The translations under genes and the position numbers were made by a program. The notes beneath the pieces were generated by a model, which had not been told where the DNA came from, searched no databases, and saw nothing but the letters and a program-made list of their open reading frames with translations. From positions 1 through 64,000 of the forward strand of contig JAQWFL010000006.1 of assembly GCA_028704435.1 (NCBI GenBank): DNA of 64,000 bases, read 5' to 3'. The stretch comes from Anaerostipes sp. (GTDB lineage Bacteria > Bacillota > Clostridia > Lachnospirales > Lachnospiraceae). Below are positions 18,156 through 27,550 of the stretch, piece after piece (within the stretch, counting starts at the first letter, position 1; each line of letters opens with the position of its first letter).

Positions 18156-19115
18156 ATGTTTGAATTTGAAAAACCAAATATTGATATTAGTGATATTTCA
18201 GAAGATAATCGTTTTGGTCGTTTCGTAGTTGAACCACTAGTAAGAGGTTACGGAACAACTCTTGGAAACTCGTTAAGAAGAATTATGCTTTCTTCATTAC
18301 CAGGAGCAGCGGTAAGTTCTGTAAAAATCAAAGGAGTTTTACATGAATTTAGTTCCATTCCAGGGGTAAAAGAGGACGTTCCAGAGATCATCATGAATAT
18401 TAAGTCATTAGCAATTAAGAATACAAGCAGCTCTAACGAACCAAAACATGCATTTATTGAGTTTGAAGGAGAAGGTGTTGTAACTGCTGGTGATATCAAG
18501 GCGGACAGTGATATAGAAATTTTGAATCCAGAGCAGGTTATTGCTACATTAGGTGGTGGAAAAGATAGCCGTTTGGATATGGAATTAACAATCACAAAAG
18601 GACGTGGATACATTGGAGCAGACAAGGCAGATAGAGAAAACAAATCAATTGATGAAATTATTGTAGATGCAATTTATACACCAGTTGAAAGAGTGAACAT
18701 AAAAGTAGAGAATACTCGTGTTGGTCAAGTAACTGATTACGATAAGTTGACACTAGACGTTTTCACAAATGGAACTTTATCTCCAGATGAATCTGTTAGT
18801 TTGGCTGCAAAGGTACTTTGCGAGCATTTAAACTTGTTTGTAGATCTTTCTGAAAATGCAAAGACTGCAGAAGTTATGGTAGAAAAAGAAGATGATGAAA
18901 AGGAGAAAGTGCTTGAAATGAGCATTGACGAGTTGGAGTTATCTGTTCGTTCATACAACTGTTTAAAAAGAGCAGGTATTAATACCGTAGAAGAATTAAC
19001 AAATAAAACTTCTGAAGATATGATGAAGGTTCGTAATCTTGGACGTAAATCATTAGAAGAAGTTTTAGCAAAATTAAGTGAACTTGGATTAGCTCTTAAT
19101 TCAGGTGAAGAGTAG
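18156..19115 (+). CDS. rpoA: DNA-directed RNA polymerase subunit alpha
   Basis: Assembly platform of RNA polymerase. The 319 residues comprise an N-terminal dimerisation domain ([20 protein letters not shown] near residue 23-42) and a C-terminal domain that binds UP elements and activators ([19 protein letters not shown] near 253; [14 protein letters not shown] near 288), joined by an acidic linker. AAGGAGG precedes the ATG. A hairpin-bearing 130-bp spacer separates it from rpsD. Confidence 0.97.
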   Translation: MFEFEKPNIDISDISEDNRFGRFVVEPLVRGYGTTLGNSLRRIMLSSLPGAAVSSVKIKGVLHEFSSIPGVKEDVPEIIMNIKSLAIKNTSSSNEPKHAFIEFEGEGVVTAGDIKADSDIEILNPEQVIATLGGGKDSRLDMELTITKGRGYIGADKADRENKSIDEIIVDAIYTPVERVNIKVENTRVGQVTDYDKLTLDVFTNGTLSPDESVSLAAKVLCEHLNLFVDLSENAKTAEVMVEKEDDEKEKVLEMSIDELELSVRSYNCLKRAGINTVEELTNKTSEDMMKVRNLGRKSLEEVLAKLSELGLALNSGEE

Positions 19116-19185
19116 AAATCAAATAGACCCGCCTAGGCTGAAGGATTAGTAAGCATGGCGAAAAAACTTTAGGAGGTCCATTAAA

Positions 19186-19722
19186 ATGGCAAAGTATAGA
19201 AAATTAGGAAGAACATCTTCTCAACGTAAAGCATTAATCCGTGCAGAAGTAACAAACTTATTATACAATGGTAAAATTGTTACAACGGAAGCAAAAGCAA
19301 AAGAAATCCGCAAAGTAGCTGAAAAGTTAATTGCATCTGCTGTAAGAGAAAAAGATAATTTTGATACAGTAACAGTTGACGCTAAGGTTGCTAAGAAGGA
19401 TAAAGACGGAAAACGTGTGAAAGAAGTTGTTGATGGAAAGAAAGTAACTGTATATGAAACAGTTCAAAAAGAAATCCAAAAAGATCAACCTTCTCGTTTA
19501 CATGCAAGAAGACAAATGCTTAAAGTATTATACCCTGTAACAGAAGTACCTACAGAAGTAGCAGGAAAGAAAGCAAATACTAAGAAAGTTGATTTAACAA
19601 ATAAGTTATTCAACGAGTATGCACCAAAGTATGCTGATCGTAACGGTGGATATACAAGAATCGTTAAGATTGCACAACGTAAAGGTGATGGAGCTTTAGA
19701 AGTATTATTAGAGCTTGTATAA
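19186..19722 (+). CDS. rplQ: 50S ribosomal protein L17 with central insertion
   Basis: Large-subunit protein at the tunnel exit. The N-terminus [20 protein letters not shown] and the C-terminus [18 protein letters not shown] are standard, but the protein has 178 residues against about 115-130 in most bacteria. The extra ~55 residues, Lys/Val-rich (roughly residues 66-125), sit in the middle. AGGAGG precedes the ATG; a strong terminator follows. Confidence 0.95.
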   Translation: MAKYRKLGRTSSQRKALIRAEVTNLLYNGKIVTTEAKAKEIRKVAEKLIASAVREKDNFDTVTVDAKVAKKDKDGKRVKEVVDGKKVTVYETVQKEIQKDQPSRLHARRQMLKVLYPVTEVPTEVAGKKANTKKVDLTNKLFNEYAPKYADRNGGYTRIVKIAQRKGDGALEVLLELV

Positions 19723-19747
19723 TCAAGAGATAAGAGTGGATTATTTG

Positions 19748-19783
19748 GGAGTGGAGACAATAAAATGTTTCTGCTCCTTTTTT
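19748..19783 (+). terminator. Intrinsic terminator of the alpha operon
   Basis: A 12-bp stem (19748-19759 with 19766-19777, three G-U pairs), a 6-nt loop and six T. Ends the ribosomal block. Confidence 0.85.
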
Positions 19784-19796
19784 AGGATGAAAACTC

Positions 19797-19825
19797 TTGT
19801 CAGATAGGCTTTCCTGTGTCATACT
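19797..19825 (+). promoter_or_regulatory. Candidate promoter for the ECF transporter operon
   Basis: TTGTCA (19797-19802), 17 bp, CATACT (19820-19825) with TGT before the -10. Moderate match only. Confidence 0.4.
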
Positions 19826-19851
19826 GGAATTTAGTGAAAACGAGGTATGTG

Positions 19852-20709
19852 ATGAAGAATTTAATTTTAAAAATCAAAGACTTAAAACATGAATATATAT
19901 CATATCAAGATGAAGATGAAAAAGGAACCATTGTACATGCCGTAGATGGAGTATCCCTTGATGTACAAAGAGGTCAGTTTATTGCTATCTTAGGTCATAA
20001 TGGCTCAGGGAAGTCTTCTCTTGCCAAACATTTAAACGGATTGTTAGTGCCAAGTGAAGGGACTGTATTTGTAGAAAATATGGATACAAAAGATCCTAAG
20101 AATATGCTGGATATTAGACAGAATGTTGGGATTGTTTTTCAGAATCCGGACAATCAGATTGTAGGAAGTATTGTAGAAGAGGATGTTGGCTTTGGACCAG
20201 AGAATATTGGAATACCTACAGAGGAGATTTGGGAAAGAGTTTCAAGGGTATTAGAAGGTGTTGGAATGCATGCTTATCAAAAGTCCAGTCCCAATAATTT
20301 GTCTGGTGGACAAAAGCAACGGGTTGCCATTGCAGGGATTATGGCTATGGAACCAGAATGTATTGTGTTAGATGAGCCAACAGCTATGTTAGATCCAAAA
20401 GGACGGCAAGATGTACTAAAGTTGATAAAAAGGCTAAATCAAGAGAAGAAGATTACGATTATTTTAATTACACATAATATGGATGAAGTTCTTCCTGCAG
20501 ATCAAGTATTTGTGATGAATCAGGGGAAAGTGACCATGAGTGGAACACCCAAAGAAGTGTTTTATCATGTAGATGAACTAAAGAAGCTAGGGCTTGAAGT
20601 CCCTTTTGCTACAGATTTAGCCTATGAATTACGCAAAGAAGGAATTGAACTTTCACCTGATATTATTTCCAAAGGAGAACTAGTGGAGGAATTATGTCAA
20701 TACGTTTAG
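19852..20709 (+). CDS. ecfA1: ECF transporter ATPase EcfA1
   Basis: One of two ATPases powering energy-coupling-factor vitamin and metal importers. The ATG at 19852 is chosen because GAGGT lies just upstream, giving 285 residues. Walker A GHNGSGKSS near 49, Q-loop FQNPDNQIVG near 97, signature LSGGQKQR near 148 and Walker B IVLDEPTAMLD near 168 are intact. It overlaps ecfA2 by 16 bases. No substrate-specific S component is nearby, so this is the shared group II module that serves several S proteins. Confidence 0.93.
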   Translation: MKNLILKIKDLKHEYISYQDEDEKGTIVHAVDGVSLDVQRGQFIAILGHNGSGKSSLAKHLNGLLVPSEGTVFVENMDTKDPKNMLDIRQNVGIVFQNPDNQIVGSIVEEDVGFGPENIGIPTEEIWERVSRVLEGVGMHAYQKSSPNNLSGGQKQRVAIAGIMAMEPECIVLDEPTAMLDPKGRQDVLKLIKRLNQEKKITIILITHNMDEVLPADQVFVMNQGKVTMSGTPKEVFYHVDELKKLGLEVPFATDLAYELRKEGIELSPDIISKGELVEELCQYV

Positions 20710-21557
20710 AAAATGTAAGCCACATATACGACAGCAATTCAGATGAAAAGAGTGTGGCGTTAAACAATGCGAATCTTGTAATAAATGAAGGTGAATTTAT
20801 TGGAATTGTAGGTCATACTGGGTCTGGCAAGTCTACTTTGATTCAACATTTAAATGGATTGATGTTGCCAACAAGTGGAACTGTTTACTACGATGATGAG
20901 GATATTTCTAGAGATGGATATGATTTACGTGGATTGCGTGGAAAAGTGGGAATGTGTTTTCAATATCCGGAACATCAACTTTTTGAAGTGACAATCTTAG
21001 ATGATGTGGCATTTGGACCTATGAATTATGGCATTTCAAAAGAAGAGGCGGTGAAAACTGCAAAATCTTGTCTTTACGCAGTTGGGATGCGAGAGGAACT
21101 TTATGGAAAGTCACCATTTGAATTATCTGGTGGTCAAAAAAGAAGAGTTGCCATTGCAGGTATCTTAGCAATGCATCCAAAGTATCTTGTGTTGGACGAG
21201 CCTACGGCAGGATTGGATCCAGAGGGACGAGAACATATTTTAAAACTTCTTCGGACATTGAATGAAGAGAGACATATGACAATTATTCTTGTTTCGCACA
21301 GTATGGAGGATATGGCAACCTATGTAGATCGCTTGATTGTTATGAACCATGGAAATGTGGAGTTTGATGGAACCAAAGAAGAAGTGTTTTCCCACAAGAA
21401 AGAATTAGAAGCTATGGGATTAAGTGTTCCATTTTTTCGATATGTGGTGGAAGATTTAAAAGAGCGAGGGATGAATATTGATACGTCTGCACTGACCCTT
21501 GAGGAAGCAAAGACAGCAATTTTAGATGCAATAAAAAGGAAAGAAAATCATGATTAG
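20694..21557 (+). CDS. ecfA2: ECF transporter ATPase EcfA2
   Basis: Second ATPase of the ECF module, forming a heterodimer with EcfA1. The 287 residues contain Walker A GHTGSGKST near 42, FQYPEHQLFE (the Q-loop form typical of EcfA2) near 92, ELSGGQKRRVAIAG near 145 and VLDEPTAGLDPEG near 167. Its start lies within ecfA1 and its end overlaps ecfT by 8 bases, so the three are translationally coupled. Confidence 0.94.
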   Translation: MSIRLENVSHIYDSNSDEKSVALNNANLVINEGEFIGIVGHTGSGKSTLIQHLNGLMLPTSGTVYYDDEDISRDGYDLRGLRGKVGMCFQYPEHQLFEVTILDDVAFGPMNYGISKEEAVKTAKSCLYAVGMREELYGKSPFELSGGQKRRVAIAGILAMHPKYLVLDEPTAGLDPEGREHILKLLRTLNEERHMTIILVSHSMEDMATYVDRLIVMNHGNVEFDGTKEEVFSHKKELEAMGLSVPFFRYVVEDLKERGMNIDTSALTLEEAKTAILDAIKRKENHD

Positions 21558-22356
21558 AGATATTACAATTGGACAGTATTATAAGTCGGATTCTATGATT
21601 CATAAATTAGATCCAAGAGTAAAATTATTTGGAACATTAATATATGTGATTACATTATTTTTCTATAAATCACCAATTACATACGCAGCCTCCTTGATAT
21701 TTTTAGGTATTGTGATTGCTCTTTCTACAGTTCCTCTTTCGTTTATTTTGAGGGGCCTGAAAGCCGTTTTTGTGATTTTATTATTTTCAGTAGTCATTAA
21801 TATGTTCTTTATTCCAGGAGAGGCACTGGTTCATATATGGAAACTGACCATTACCAAAGAGGGAATAATGACCGCTGTTTATCTTGGAGTTCGCCTAGTC
21901 ATGCTAGTGCTGGGAACGTCTTTGATGACATTTACAACAACGCCAAATGAATTGACTGATGGATTAGAAAAGTCTTTGGGATTTTTAAAGAAAATAAAAC
22001 TTCCAATTCATGAGATGGCAATGATGATGTCAATTGCACTTCGATTTATTCCTATTTTAACAGAAGAATTGGGAAAAATTATGAAAGCACAGACAGCAAG
22101 AGGTGTAGATTTTGAAAATGGAAGTATGATTCATCGTATTAAAAACATGGTGCCAATTATTGTTCCATTGTTTGTTGCAGCCATTCGCAGAGCTAATGAT
22201 CTTGCAATGGCAATGGAGTCAAGATGTTATCATGGAAGCGAAGGACGAACAAAAATGAAGCCATTAAAATACGAAAAAAGAGATGGGATGGCATATATTT
22301 TCTTAATTGTATTTTTAGGAATTATGATATATTTAGCTTTCTTTTTGTCAAGGTAA
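21550..22356 (+). CDS. ecfT: ECF transporter transmembrane subunit EcfT
   Basis: Membrane scaffold joining the ATPases to interchangeable S components. The 268 residues start with DPRVKLFG, have about five to six membrane segments, and carry the two coupling-helix motifs seen as QTARGVDFE near 180 and MAMESRCYHG near 221. Overlaps ecfA2. truA follows after 4 bp, a common arrangement in Firmicutes. Confidence 0.94.
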   Translation: MIRDITIGQYYKSDSMIHKLDPRVKLFGTLIYVITLFFYKSPITYAASLIFLGIVIALSTVPLSFILRGLKAVFVILLFSVVINMFFIPGEALVHIWKLTITKEGIMTAVYLGVRLVMLVLGTSLMTFTTTPNELTDGLEKSLGFLKKIKLPIHEMAMMMSIALRFIPILTEELGKIMKAQTARGVDFENGSMIHRIKNMVPIIVPLFVAAIRRANDLAMAMESRCYHGSEGRTKMKPLKYEKRDGMAYIFLIVFLGIMIYLAFFLSR

Positions 22357-22360
22357 GAAT

Positions 22361-23113
22361 ATGAAAAGGTATAAATTAATAATAGCATATGATGGAACCA
22401 ATTATTGTGGATGGCAGATTCAGCCAAGGGATATTACAATAGAAAGTGTATTGAATGAGCAGTTGTCAAAACTTATTGGAGAGCAAGTGACTGTCATTGG
22501 AGCCAGCAGGACCGATTCTGGGGTCCATGCGTTAGGAAATGTAGCCGTCTTTGACTCTGACACAACAATTCCAGCAAGCAGAATGGCAAGGGCCTTAAAT
22601 CATCATTTACCAGAGGATATTGTGATTCAAAGTTGTGAGGAAGTAGACTTAGAATACCATCCAAGATATCAAGATACGAGAAAGACATACGAATACACGA
22701 TTTATAATGCAGAATTCAATAATCCAATTACAGCAAGACATCACCATTTTGTGTATGTGCCATTAGATGCAGAGAAAATGAATCAGGCAGCACAGATATT
22801 TATGGGGGAACATAATTTTATCAGCTTTTGTACTACAGGTGGACAGGCAAAGACATTTACAAGAACCATATATGAGTGTGCCGTAGAACAAAAAGGAAAC
22901 TATATTACTTTTCGAGTGATGGGAAATGGGTTCCTCTACAACATGGTACGAATGATGGTTGGAACGTTGATTCAGATTGGAAGAGGAAAGAAAGAAATTT
23001 CTTGGGTAGAAGAAGTATTAAAAGCAGCACCCCAGCGAGTAAAAGCAGGACCAAATGCTCCAGCAAAAGGCCTTACTTTAGTTAAAATTGATTATTTAAA
23101 TGATAACAAATAA
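22361..23113 (+). CDS. truA: tRNA pseudouridine(38-40) synthase TruA
   Basis: Isomerises uridines 38-40 in the anticodon stem of tRNAs. The 250 residues include the N-terminal IAYDGTNYCGWQIQP and the catalytic aspartate in GASRTDSGVHALGN near residue 52. GNGFLYNMVRMMVGTL near 187-202 is the conserved C-terminal core. It closes the ecf operon just before the rplM promoter. Confidence 0.96.
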   Translation: MKRYKLIIAYDGTNYCGWQIQPRDITIESVLNEQLSKLIGEQVTVIGASRTDSGVHALGNVAVFDSDTTIPASRMARALNHHLPEDIVIQSCEEVDLEYHPRYQDTRKTYEYTIYNAEFNNPITARHHHFVYVPLDAEKMNQAAQIFMGEHNFISFCTTGGQAKTFTRTIYECAVEQKGNYITFRVMGNGFLYNMVRMMVGTLIQIGRGKKEISWVEEVLKAAPQRVKAGPNAPAKGLTLVKIDYLNDNK

Positions 23114-23127
23114 AACACAGAAAAAGA

Positions 23128-23156
23128 TTGACACACGTGGCTATGTGATGTATAAT
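23128..23156 (+). promoter_or_regulatory. Consensus promoter of rplM-rpsI
   Basis: TTGACA (23128-23133), exactly 17 bp, TATAAT (23151-23156): a perfect sigma-A promoter, expected for ribosomal genes. Confidence 0.88.
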
Positions 23157-23182
23157 ATTAAAACTGTGACAGAATTGTTAGG

Positions 23183-23216
23183 AAATACTGGCCCCAATGC
23201 CCCGGTGGGAGTATTT
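23183..23216 (+). ncRNA. Leader hairpin of rplM (L13-leader-like)
   Basis: AAATACT (23183-23189) pairs perfectly with AGTATTT (23210-23216), enclosing a GGCCCC...GGTGGG inner stem. A short structured leader of this kind precedes rplM in low-GC Gram-positives and is thought to let L13 regulate its own mRNA. Match to that family is by position and shape only. Confidence 0.55.
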
Positions 23217-23259
23217 TATATAGACACTATGATTGAAATATATTCAAGGAGGAAAAACC

Positions 23260-23694
23260 ATGAACAGTTTTATGGCTAGCCCATCAACAATTAACAGAGA
23301 ATGGTATGTAGTTGACGCTACAGGACATACATTAGGACGTTTATCATCTGAGATCGCTAAGATTTTAAGAGGTAAGAATAAACCAACTTATACACCACAT
23401 ATTGATACTGGTGACCACGTTGTCGTTATCAATGCAGACAAGATTCAAGTGACTGGAAAGAAAATGGATCAAAAGATTTACTACAATCACTCTGAATATG
23501 TTGGTGGAATGAAAGAAACAACATTAAGAGAAAAGATGGAAAAGAAACCTGAAGACGTAATCTACCTAGCAGTAAAGGGTATGCTTCCAAAAGGTCCTTT
23601 AGGAAGACAAATGATTAAGAAACTTCACATTTATGCAGGTCCAGAGCACAAGCAACAAGCTCAGCAACCACAAGCATTAGAGATCAAGTACTAA
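23260..23694 (+). CDS. rplM: 50S ribosomal protein L13
   Basis: Early-assembly large-subunit protein. The ATG at 23260 is supported by AAGGAGG 8 nt upstream; an in-frame ATG at 23233 has none. The 144 residues contain [20 protein letters not shown] near 15-34 and [11 protein letters not shown] near 110. Transcribed from a perfect promoter with rpsI. Confidence 0.96.
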   Translation: MNSFMASPSTINREWYVVDATGHTLGRLSSEIAKILRGKNKPTYTPHIDTGDHVVVINADKIQVTGKKMDQKIYYNHSEYVGGMKETTLREKMEKKPEDVIYLAVKGMLPKGPLGRQMIKKLHIYAGPEHKQQAQQPQALEIKY

Positions 23695-23712
23695 TAGAAG
23701 GAGGACGAATAA

Positions 23713-24105
23713 GTGGCTACAGCAAAATATTACGGAACTGGTAGAAGAAAAAGCAGTATTGCTAGAGTATATTTGGTACCAGGAACAGGAAAAATTACAA
23801 TCAACAAAAGAGATATTGATGAATATTTAGGTTTAGAAACTTTAAAAGTAGTTGTACGTCAACCATTAGTTGCTACAGATACTTTAGATAAATATGACGT
23901 TTTAGTAAACGTTGTTGGTGGAGGATTCACAGGTCAAGCTGGTGCTATCCGTCATGGTATTTCAAGAGCTTTATTACAAGTAGATGGAGAATTCCGTCCA
24001 GTATTAAAGAAAGCTGGATACTTAACACGTGACCCACGTATGAAAGAAAGAAAGAAACCAGGATTACGTTCAGCACGTCGTGCACCACAGTTCTCAAAGA
24101 GATAA
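23713..24105 (+). CDS. rpsI: 30S ribosomal protein S9
   Basis: Head protein whose C-terminal tail touches P-site tRNA. GTG start behind AAGGAGG; 130 residues with [19 protein letters not shown] at the start, [19 protein letters not shown] near 68 and the tRNA-contacting tail ending RRAPQFSKR. Followed by an exceptionally long inverted-repeat terminator. Confidence 0.97.
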   Translation: MATAKYYGTGRRKSSIARVYLVPGTGKITINKRDIDEYLGLETLKVVVRQPLVATDTLDKYDVLVNVVGGGFTGQAGAIRHGISRALLQVDGEFRPVLKKAGYLTRDPRMKERKKPGLRSARRAPQFSKR

Positions 24106-24117
24106 GCAGTTATTTGC

Positions 24118-24188
24118 GAATCAATATGTATAATAAAAAGCCCCAGAATGTTTACATTCATGGGGCTTTTTATTATACATATTGATTC
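24118..24188. terminator. Very long palindromic bidirectional terminator after rpsI
   Basis: Arms of 28 nt (24118-24145 and 24161-24188) are perfectly complementary; the interior adds GAATG/CATTC around TTTA, with one unpaired A. The A-rich and T-rich outer arms would terminate in both directions. Typical intrinsic terminators have stems of 8-12 bp. Confidence 0.85.
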
Positions 24189-24267
24189 ATTAAAGTGTAA
24201 GAAATGTCTATCAATTGCATTCATGAATAAAAAGTGATATTCTAAAAAGAAAAGGAAGTGGGATATT

Positions 24268-24585
24268 ATGAATTTTGCAGTAAATAATTTGATTGGAATT
24301 ATCTTATTGGTAAGTGGTATTTTAAATTTATTTGGAATTATGGTTCCTTATGCACAGAAAATGAGAAGAAAATACACAGAGGAGTCTATAAAAAAATGGA
24401 TTCGCCCAATGGGAGTGGCTAGTATTATTATGGGTGTTGGGTGTATTCTTTTGGATACTAGTTCTTTTTCTAATACACCTGGCAGTATTCCAGGTTGGTT
24501 TCCTATTGCGGGATTACTAATTACAATCATTGGTGCTATATTAGGTTTTAGCTTCAATAAAATTTTTCTAAAGAAGATTAAGTAG
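24268..24585 (+). CDS. Small hypothetical membrane protein (DUF3784-like)
   Basis: 105 residues with three predicted membrane segments (about 8-27, 48-64 and 78-97) and a basic loop with QKMRRKYTEESIKKWIRP near 30-48, a layout seen in small DUF3784-type membrane proteins. GGAAGTGG precedes the ATG. No catalytic residues or binding motifs are visible and no function is proposed. It stands alone between the rpsI terminator and tspO. Confidence 0.65.
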   Translation: MNFAVNNLIGIILLVSGILNLFGIMVPYAQKMRRKYTEESIKKWIRPMGVASIIMGVGCILLDTSSFSNTPGSIPGWFPIAGLLITIIGAILGFSFNKIFLKKIK

Positions 24586-24686
24586 AAGACAGAATTAAGA
24601 TAAGAAATATTATCTTTGGTATAGACGTTCACTGTCATATCCCTAAAAGGGGAGAATATAATAGTAAAAAACATCTAGGAATGAAA

Positions 24687-25166
24687 ATGAAAAAAGTGAA
24701 TTGGAAATCATTAATCATTAGTGTTGCTATTAGTTTAGGTGCAGGTGTTATTTCTGCTTTGCTGACCCCAAATAGTATGGAGATTTATGAAAAGCTTTAT
24801 CAGCCGCCTTTAGCACCGCCAGGATGGTTGTTTCCTATTGTATGGACCATATTATTCATACTAATGGGTGTAAGTGCGTATTTTGTATATGAATCTAACA
24901 AAGACAAAGAGGAGAAGGATTCAGCTCTTTTATTGTATGGAATTCAGCTTTTTGTAAATGTAGTGTGGTCCATTTTGTTTTTCCGTTTCCACGCGTATTT
25001 TTTTGCTTTTTTATGGATTTTGCTCTTGTGGTATTTAATCTATCATACATTGAAGCGGTTCTACGATATACAGCCAATTGCGGGATGGCTTATGGTTCCA
25101 TACCTCATGTGGGTTACATTTGCAGGTTATTTAAATCTTGTAATTGCAATCCGAGAAATGTTTTAG
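24687..25166 (+). CDS. tspO: TspO/MBR family protein
   Basis: Five-helix membrane protein that binds porphyrins and related ligands in other organisms. The ATG at 24687 is preferred over 24681 because AGGA lies 6 nt before it, giving 159 residues. Diagnostic segments are PPLAPPGWLFPIVWTILF near 38-55, the second-helix QLFVNVVWSILFF, and AGWLMVPYLMWVTFAGYLN near the C-terminus. It converges on the downstream minus-strand gene with a 1-bp gap. Confidence 0.92.
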   Translation: MKKVNWKSLIISVAISLGAGVISALLTPNSMEIYEKLYQPPLAPPGWLFPIVWTILFILMGVSAYFVYESNKDKEEKDSALLLYGIQLFVNVVWSILFFRFHAYFFAFLWILLLWYLIYHTLKRFYDIQPIAGWLMVPYLMWVTFAGYLNLVIAIREMF

Positions 25167-25167
25167 T

Positions 25168-25692
25168 TTATGGGATTTGAAAGATTCCCAGGGAAGGTGG
25201 ATAATAAGTAAAAAAACAGAATCCAATTCCAATTAGAAAGATAAGGATAAACAGGATGATTCTTTGGTATAATTTTATGGGGATATTGTGACAGCGGAGC
25301 ATAAATGCAAAGATAACACTTATGAAAAAAATAGAGACATCAACCCAAGCCAAATGAAATCCAAGGATGCCACTATAAGTATAAAACAAAATAGGAATCA
25401 AAATAGTTCCAGGGACAATGCCAGATTCTTTTCGGTATTGCTTTCTGGAATTGTTTTTTGTCTGATATGACAGCTCATTTATTTTTGGTTTAGAAAACCA
25501 GGTTATAATACAATAAAGGAGCATAGGAAAGAAGAGTAATTTCATATGTTCCCAGATTGATTCGTTCACAGGAGTGAAGAAACCAATTATTTTGTTAGAA
25601 CCAGACCATTCATAGATAAAGTGAAATAAAGTCCCTAAAATTGAAACAAAAATTATTCCAATAATATTTGATTTTAACCAGGAGTTTTTCAT
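25168..25692 (-). CDS. DUF6512-type membrane protein
   Basis: 174 residues, five or six hydrophobic segments, with the segment FFTPVNESIWEHMKLLFFPM near residue 38-57 that characterises this uncharacterised membrane family. AAAGGA lies upstream of the ATG on the minus strand. It is one of only two convincing minus-strand genes in the window and converges with tspO. Function unknown. Confidence 0.72.
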   Translation of the reverse strand: MKNSWLKSNIIGIIFVSILGTLFHFIYEWSGSNKIIGFFTPVNESIWEHMKLLFFPMLLYCIITWFSKPKINELSYQTKNNSRKQYRKESGIVPGTILIPILFYTYSGILGFHLAWVDVSIFFISVIFAFMLRCHNIPIKLYQRIILFILIFLIGIGFCFFTYYPPSLGIFQIP

Positions 25693-25758
25693 AAAAATGT
25701 CCTTTCTTATATGACATGTAGGTGATAAGGCATCTTTTTATATTTTATGTATTTTTGT

Positions 25759-25787
25759 TTGCATATATACAAGAAAGCCGATATAAT
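25759..25787 (+). promoter_or_regulatory. Promoter of the O-acetylhomoserine sulfhydrylase gene
   Basis: TTGCAT (25759-25764), 17 bp, TATAAT (25782-25787). No S-box or T-box-like leader fits in the 50 nt before the gene. Confidence 0.7.
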
Positions 25788-25842
25788 ATCAAATAGAGAA
25801 AAATCACTAAATTTAAAATATAGGTACAACAGGAGGAAGATA

Positions 25843-27111
25843 ATGAGAGACGAAACAAAATGTTTACATGCAGGTTACACACCTGGCAATGGAGAACCTA
25901 GAGTATTACCAATTGTACAAAGTACAACTTATGTATATGATTCTGCAGCGGAGATTGCAGATATTTTTGATGATCCAACCAAAGGATTATGTTATTCAAG
26001 ATTTGGAAACCCAACGGTTATGGCTGTGGAAGAAAAGATTGCAGCTTTAGAAGGTGGAGTTGGGGCTATGTGTACAACTTCAGGGCAGGCAGCAACATTG
26101 CTTTCTATTTTGAATATCTGTACTGTGGGAGATAGTATTATTAGTACACCAACTATTTATGGCGGAACAATTAATTTATTTTCATTTACATTAAAAAAAT
26201 TAGGAATTGAATGTATTTATGTAGAGAATGATGCCACGGAAGAAGAGATTAAGGCAGCATTTAAGGAGAATACAAAACTTGTATTTGGTGAAACAATTGC
26301 CAATCCTTCATTAAAAGTATTTGATATTGAGAAATTTGCGAATATTGCACATGACATGAAGGTACCTTTAATTGTAGATAATACCTTTGCTACTCCTATT
26401 TTATGTAAACCATTTGAATTTGGAGCTGATATTGTAATCCATTCAACAAGTAAGTATATGGATGGTCATGCAGTGCAAATTGGTGGAGTTATTGTTGACA
26501 GTGGAAAGTTTGATTGGACCAATGGGAATTTCCCAGAACTAACAGAGCCAGATGAGTCTTATCATGGAATTTCTTATACAGAAACATATGGAAATATGGC
26601 TTATATTATTAAGGCTAGAATGCAGTTAATGAGAGACTTTGGAGTTTATCCGGCGGCACATTCAGCATTTCTGTTGAATATGGGATTAGAGACACTTCCA
26701 GTTCGTATGAAGCAATACTGTGAGAATGCAATGACAGTGGCAAAGTATTTAGAAGATTCGTTGGCTGTGGAAAGTGTATCGTATCCAGGTCTGTCATCGA
26801 ATCAAGATTATGAACTTGCACAAAAGTATTTGAAGGGATGTAGTGGAGTTATCTCATTTGTTATTAAGGGTGGAAGAGAGGCAGCGGCTAAGTTTATGGA
26901 TTCACTGAACTTAGCATCTAATGAGGTTCATGTTGCAGATATTAGAACTTGTGTCCTTCATCCAGCAAGTGAAACACATAGACAATTAACAGACGAACAA
27001 TTAGTTGCAGCTGGAATTGATGGTGGTATGGTTCGTTTTTCTGTAGGTCTTGAAAATATTGATGACATCCTAGAAGATCTTGGAAATGCACTAAAAATGG
27101 CAATGAAATAA
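25843..27111 (+). CDS. metY: O-acetylhomoserine aminocarboxypropyltransferase/sulfhydrylase
   Basis: PLP enzyme joining O-acetylhomoserine with sulfide or methanethiol to give homocysteine or methionine. The ATG at 25843 follows AGGAGG, giving 422 residues. RDETKCLHAGYTP at the N-terminus, YSRFGNPTV near 48, the cofactor aspartate in IVDNTFATP near 180, and the PLP lysine in HSTSKYMDGH near 204 are visible; C-terminal GMVRFSVGLENIDDI is typical of the Cys/Met family. A cystathionine-cleaving relative is possible, but the sequence resembles MetY-type enzymes best. Confidence 0.87.
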   Translation: MRDETKCLHAGYTPGNGEPRVLPIVQSTTYVYDSAAEIADIFDDPTKGLCYSRFGNPTVMAVEEKIAALEGGVGAMCTTSGQAATLLSILNICTVGDSIISTPTIYGGTINLFSFTLKKLGIECIYVENDATEEEIKAAFKENTKLVFGETIANPSLKVFDIEKFANIAHDMKVPLIVDNTFATPILCKPFEFGADIVIHSTSKYMDGHAVQIGGVIVDSGKFDWTNGNFPELTEPDESYHGISYTETYGNMAYIIKARMQLMRDFGVYPAAHSAFLLNMGLETLPVRMKQYCENAMTVAKYLEDSLAVESVSYPGLSSNQDYELAQKYLKGCSGVISFVIKGGREAAAKFMDSLNLASNEVHVADIRTCVLHPASETHRQLTDEQLVAAGIDGGMVRFSVGLENIDDILEDLGNALKMAMK

Positions 27112-27155
27112 AATTGTGAAATTATTTAGAAAATACGCATAGTCCATACAAATTA

Positions 27156-27164
27156 TGCTATAAT
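27156..27164 (+). promoter_or_regulatory. Extended -10 promoter of the Hpt gene
   Basis: TGC directly before TATAAT (27159-27164). The -35 region is poor, as expected for extended -10 promoters. Confidence 0.6.
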
Positions 27165-27198
27165 AAGGGGAGAAATAAAGGGGAAAGAGGGTGTACAT

Positions 27199-27543
27199 AT
27201 GGAAGAAAGAATGAAGCGGTTAAGGGACTATGGTGCTGATGTTGATGGAGCATTAGAACGTTTTGTAGATGATACTGAATTATATATTCAATGTTTAGAA
27301 GCCTTTGATGAAGAAGAAGCTTTTGGGCTGTTGGGGAAAGCAATCCAAGACAAAGAATATGAAGAAGCATTTAATCAAGCGCATACATTAAAAGGAGTGG
27401 CAGGAAATCTTGGGTTGACACCATTGTTTGATATAATTTGTGACATTGTGGAGCCACTGAGATTTAAGGATTACAGTAATTTAGACAAGCAGTACAAAGA
27501 TGTAATGGACGCAAAGGAAGTAGTATCAAACTTATTAAAGTAA
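27199..27543 (+). CDS. Stand-alone Hpt (histidine phosphotransfer) protein
   Basis: 114-residue helical protein whose QAHTLKGVAGNLGL segment holds the phosphoacceptor His62; length and motif match a single Hpt domain. It would relay phosphate between a hybrid kinase and a response regulator in the cytoplasm. No partner is adjacent; the only phosphorelay proteins in the window are an OmpR/BceS pair (37-38.7 kb), which does not need an Hpt, and the REC-GGDEF-EAL protein at 56.8 kb. Its own promoter and terminator make it monocistronic. Confidence 0.88.
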   Translation: MEERMKRLRDYGADVDGALERFVDDTELYIQCLEAFDEEEAFGLLGKAIQDKEYEEAFNQAHTLKGVAGNLGLTPLFDIICDIVEPLRFKDYSNLDKQYKDVMDAKEVVSNLLK

Positions 27544-27550
27544 GATGAAA

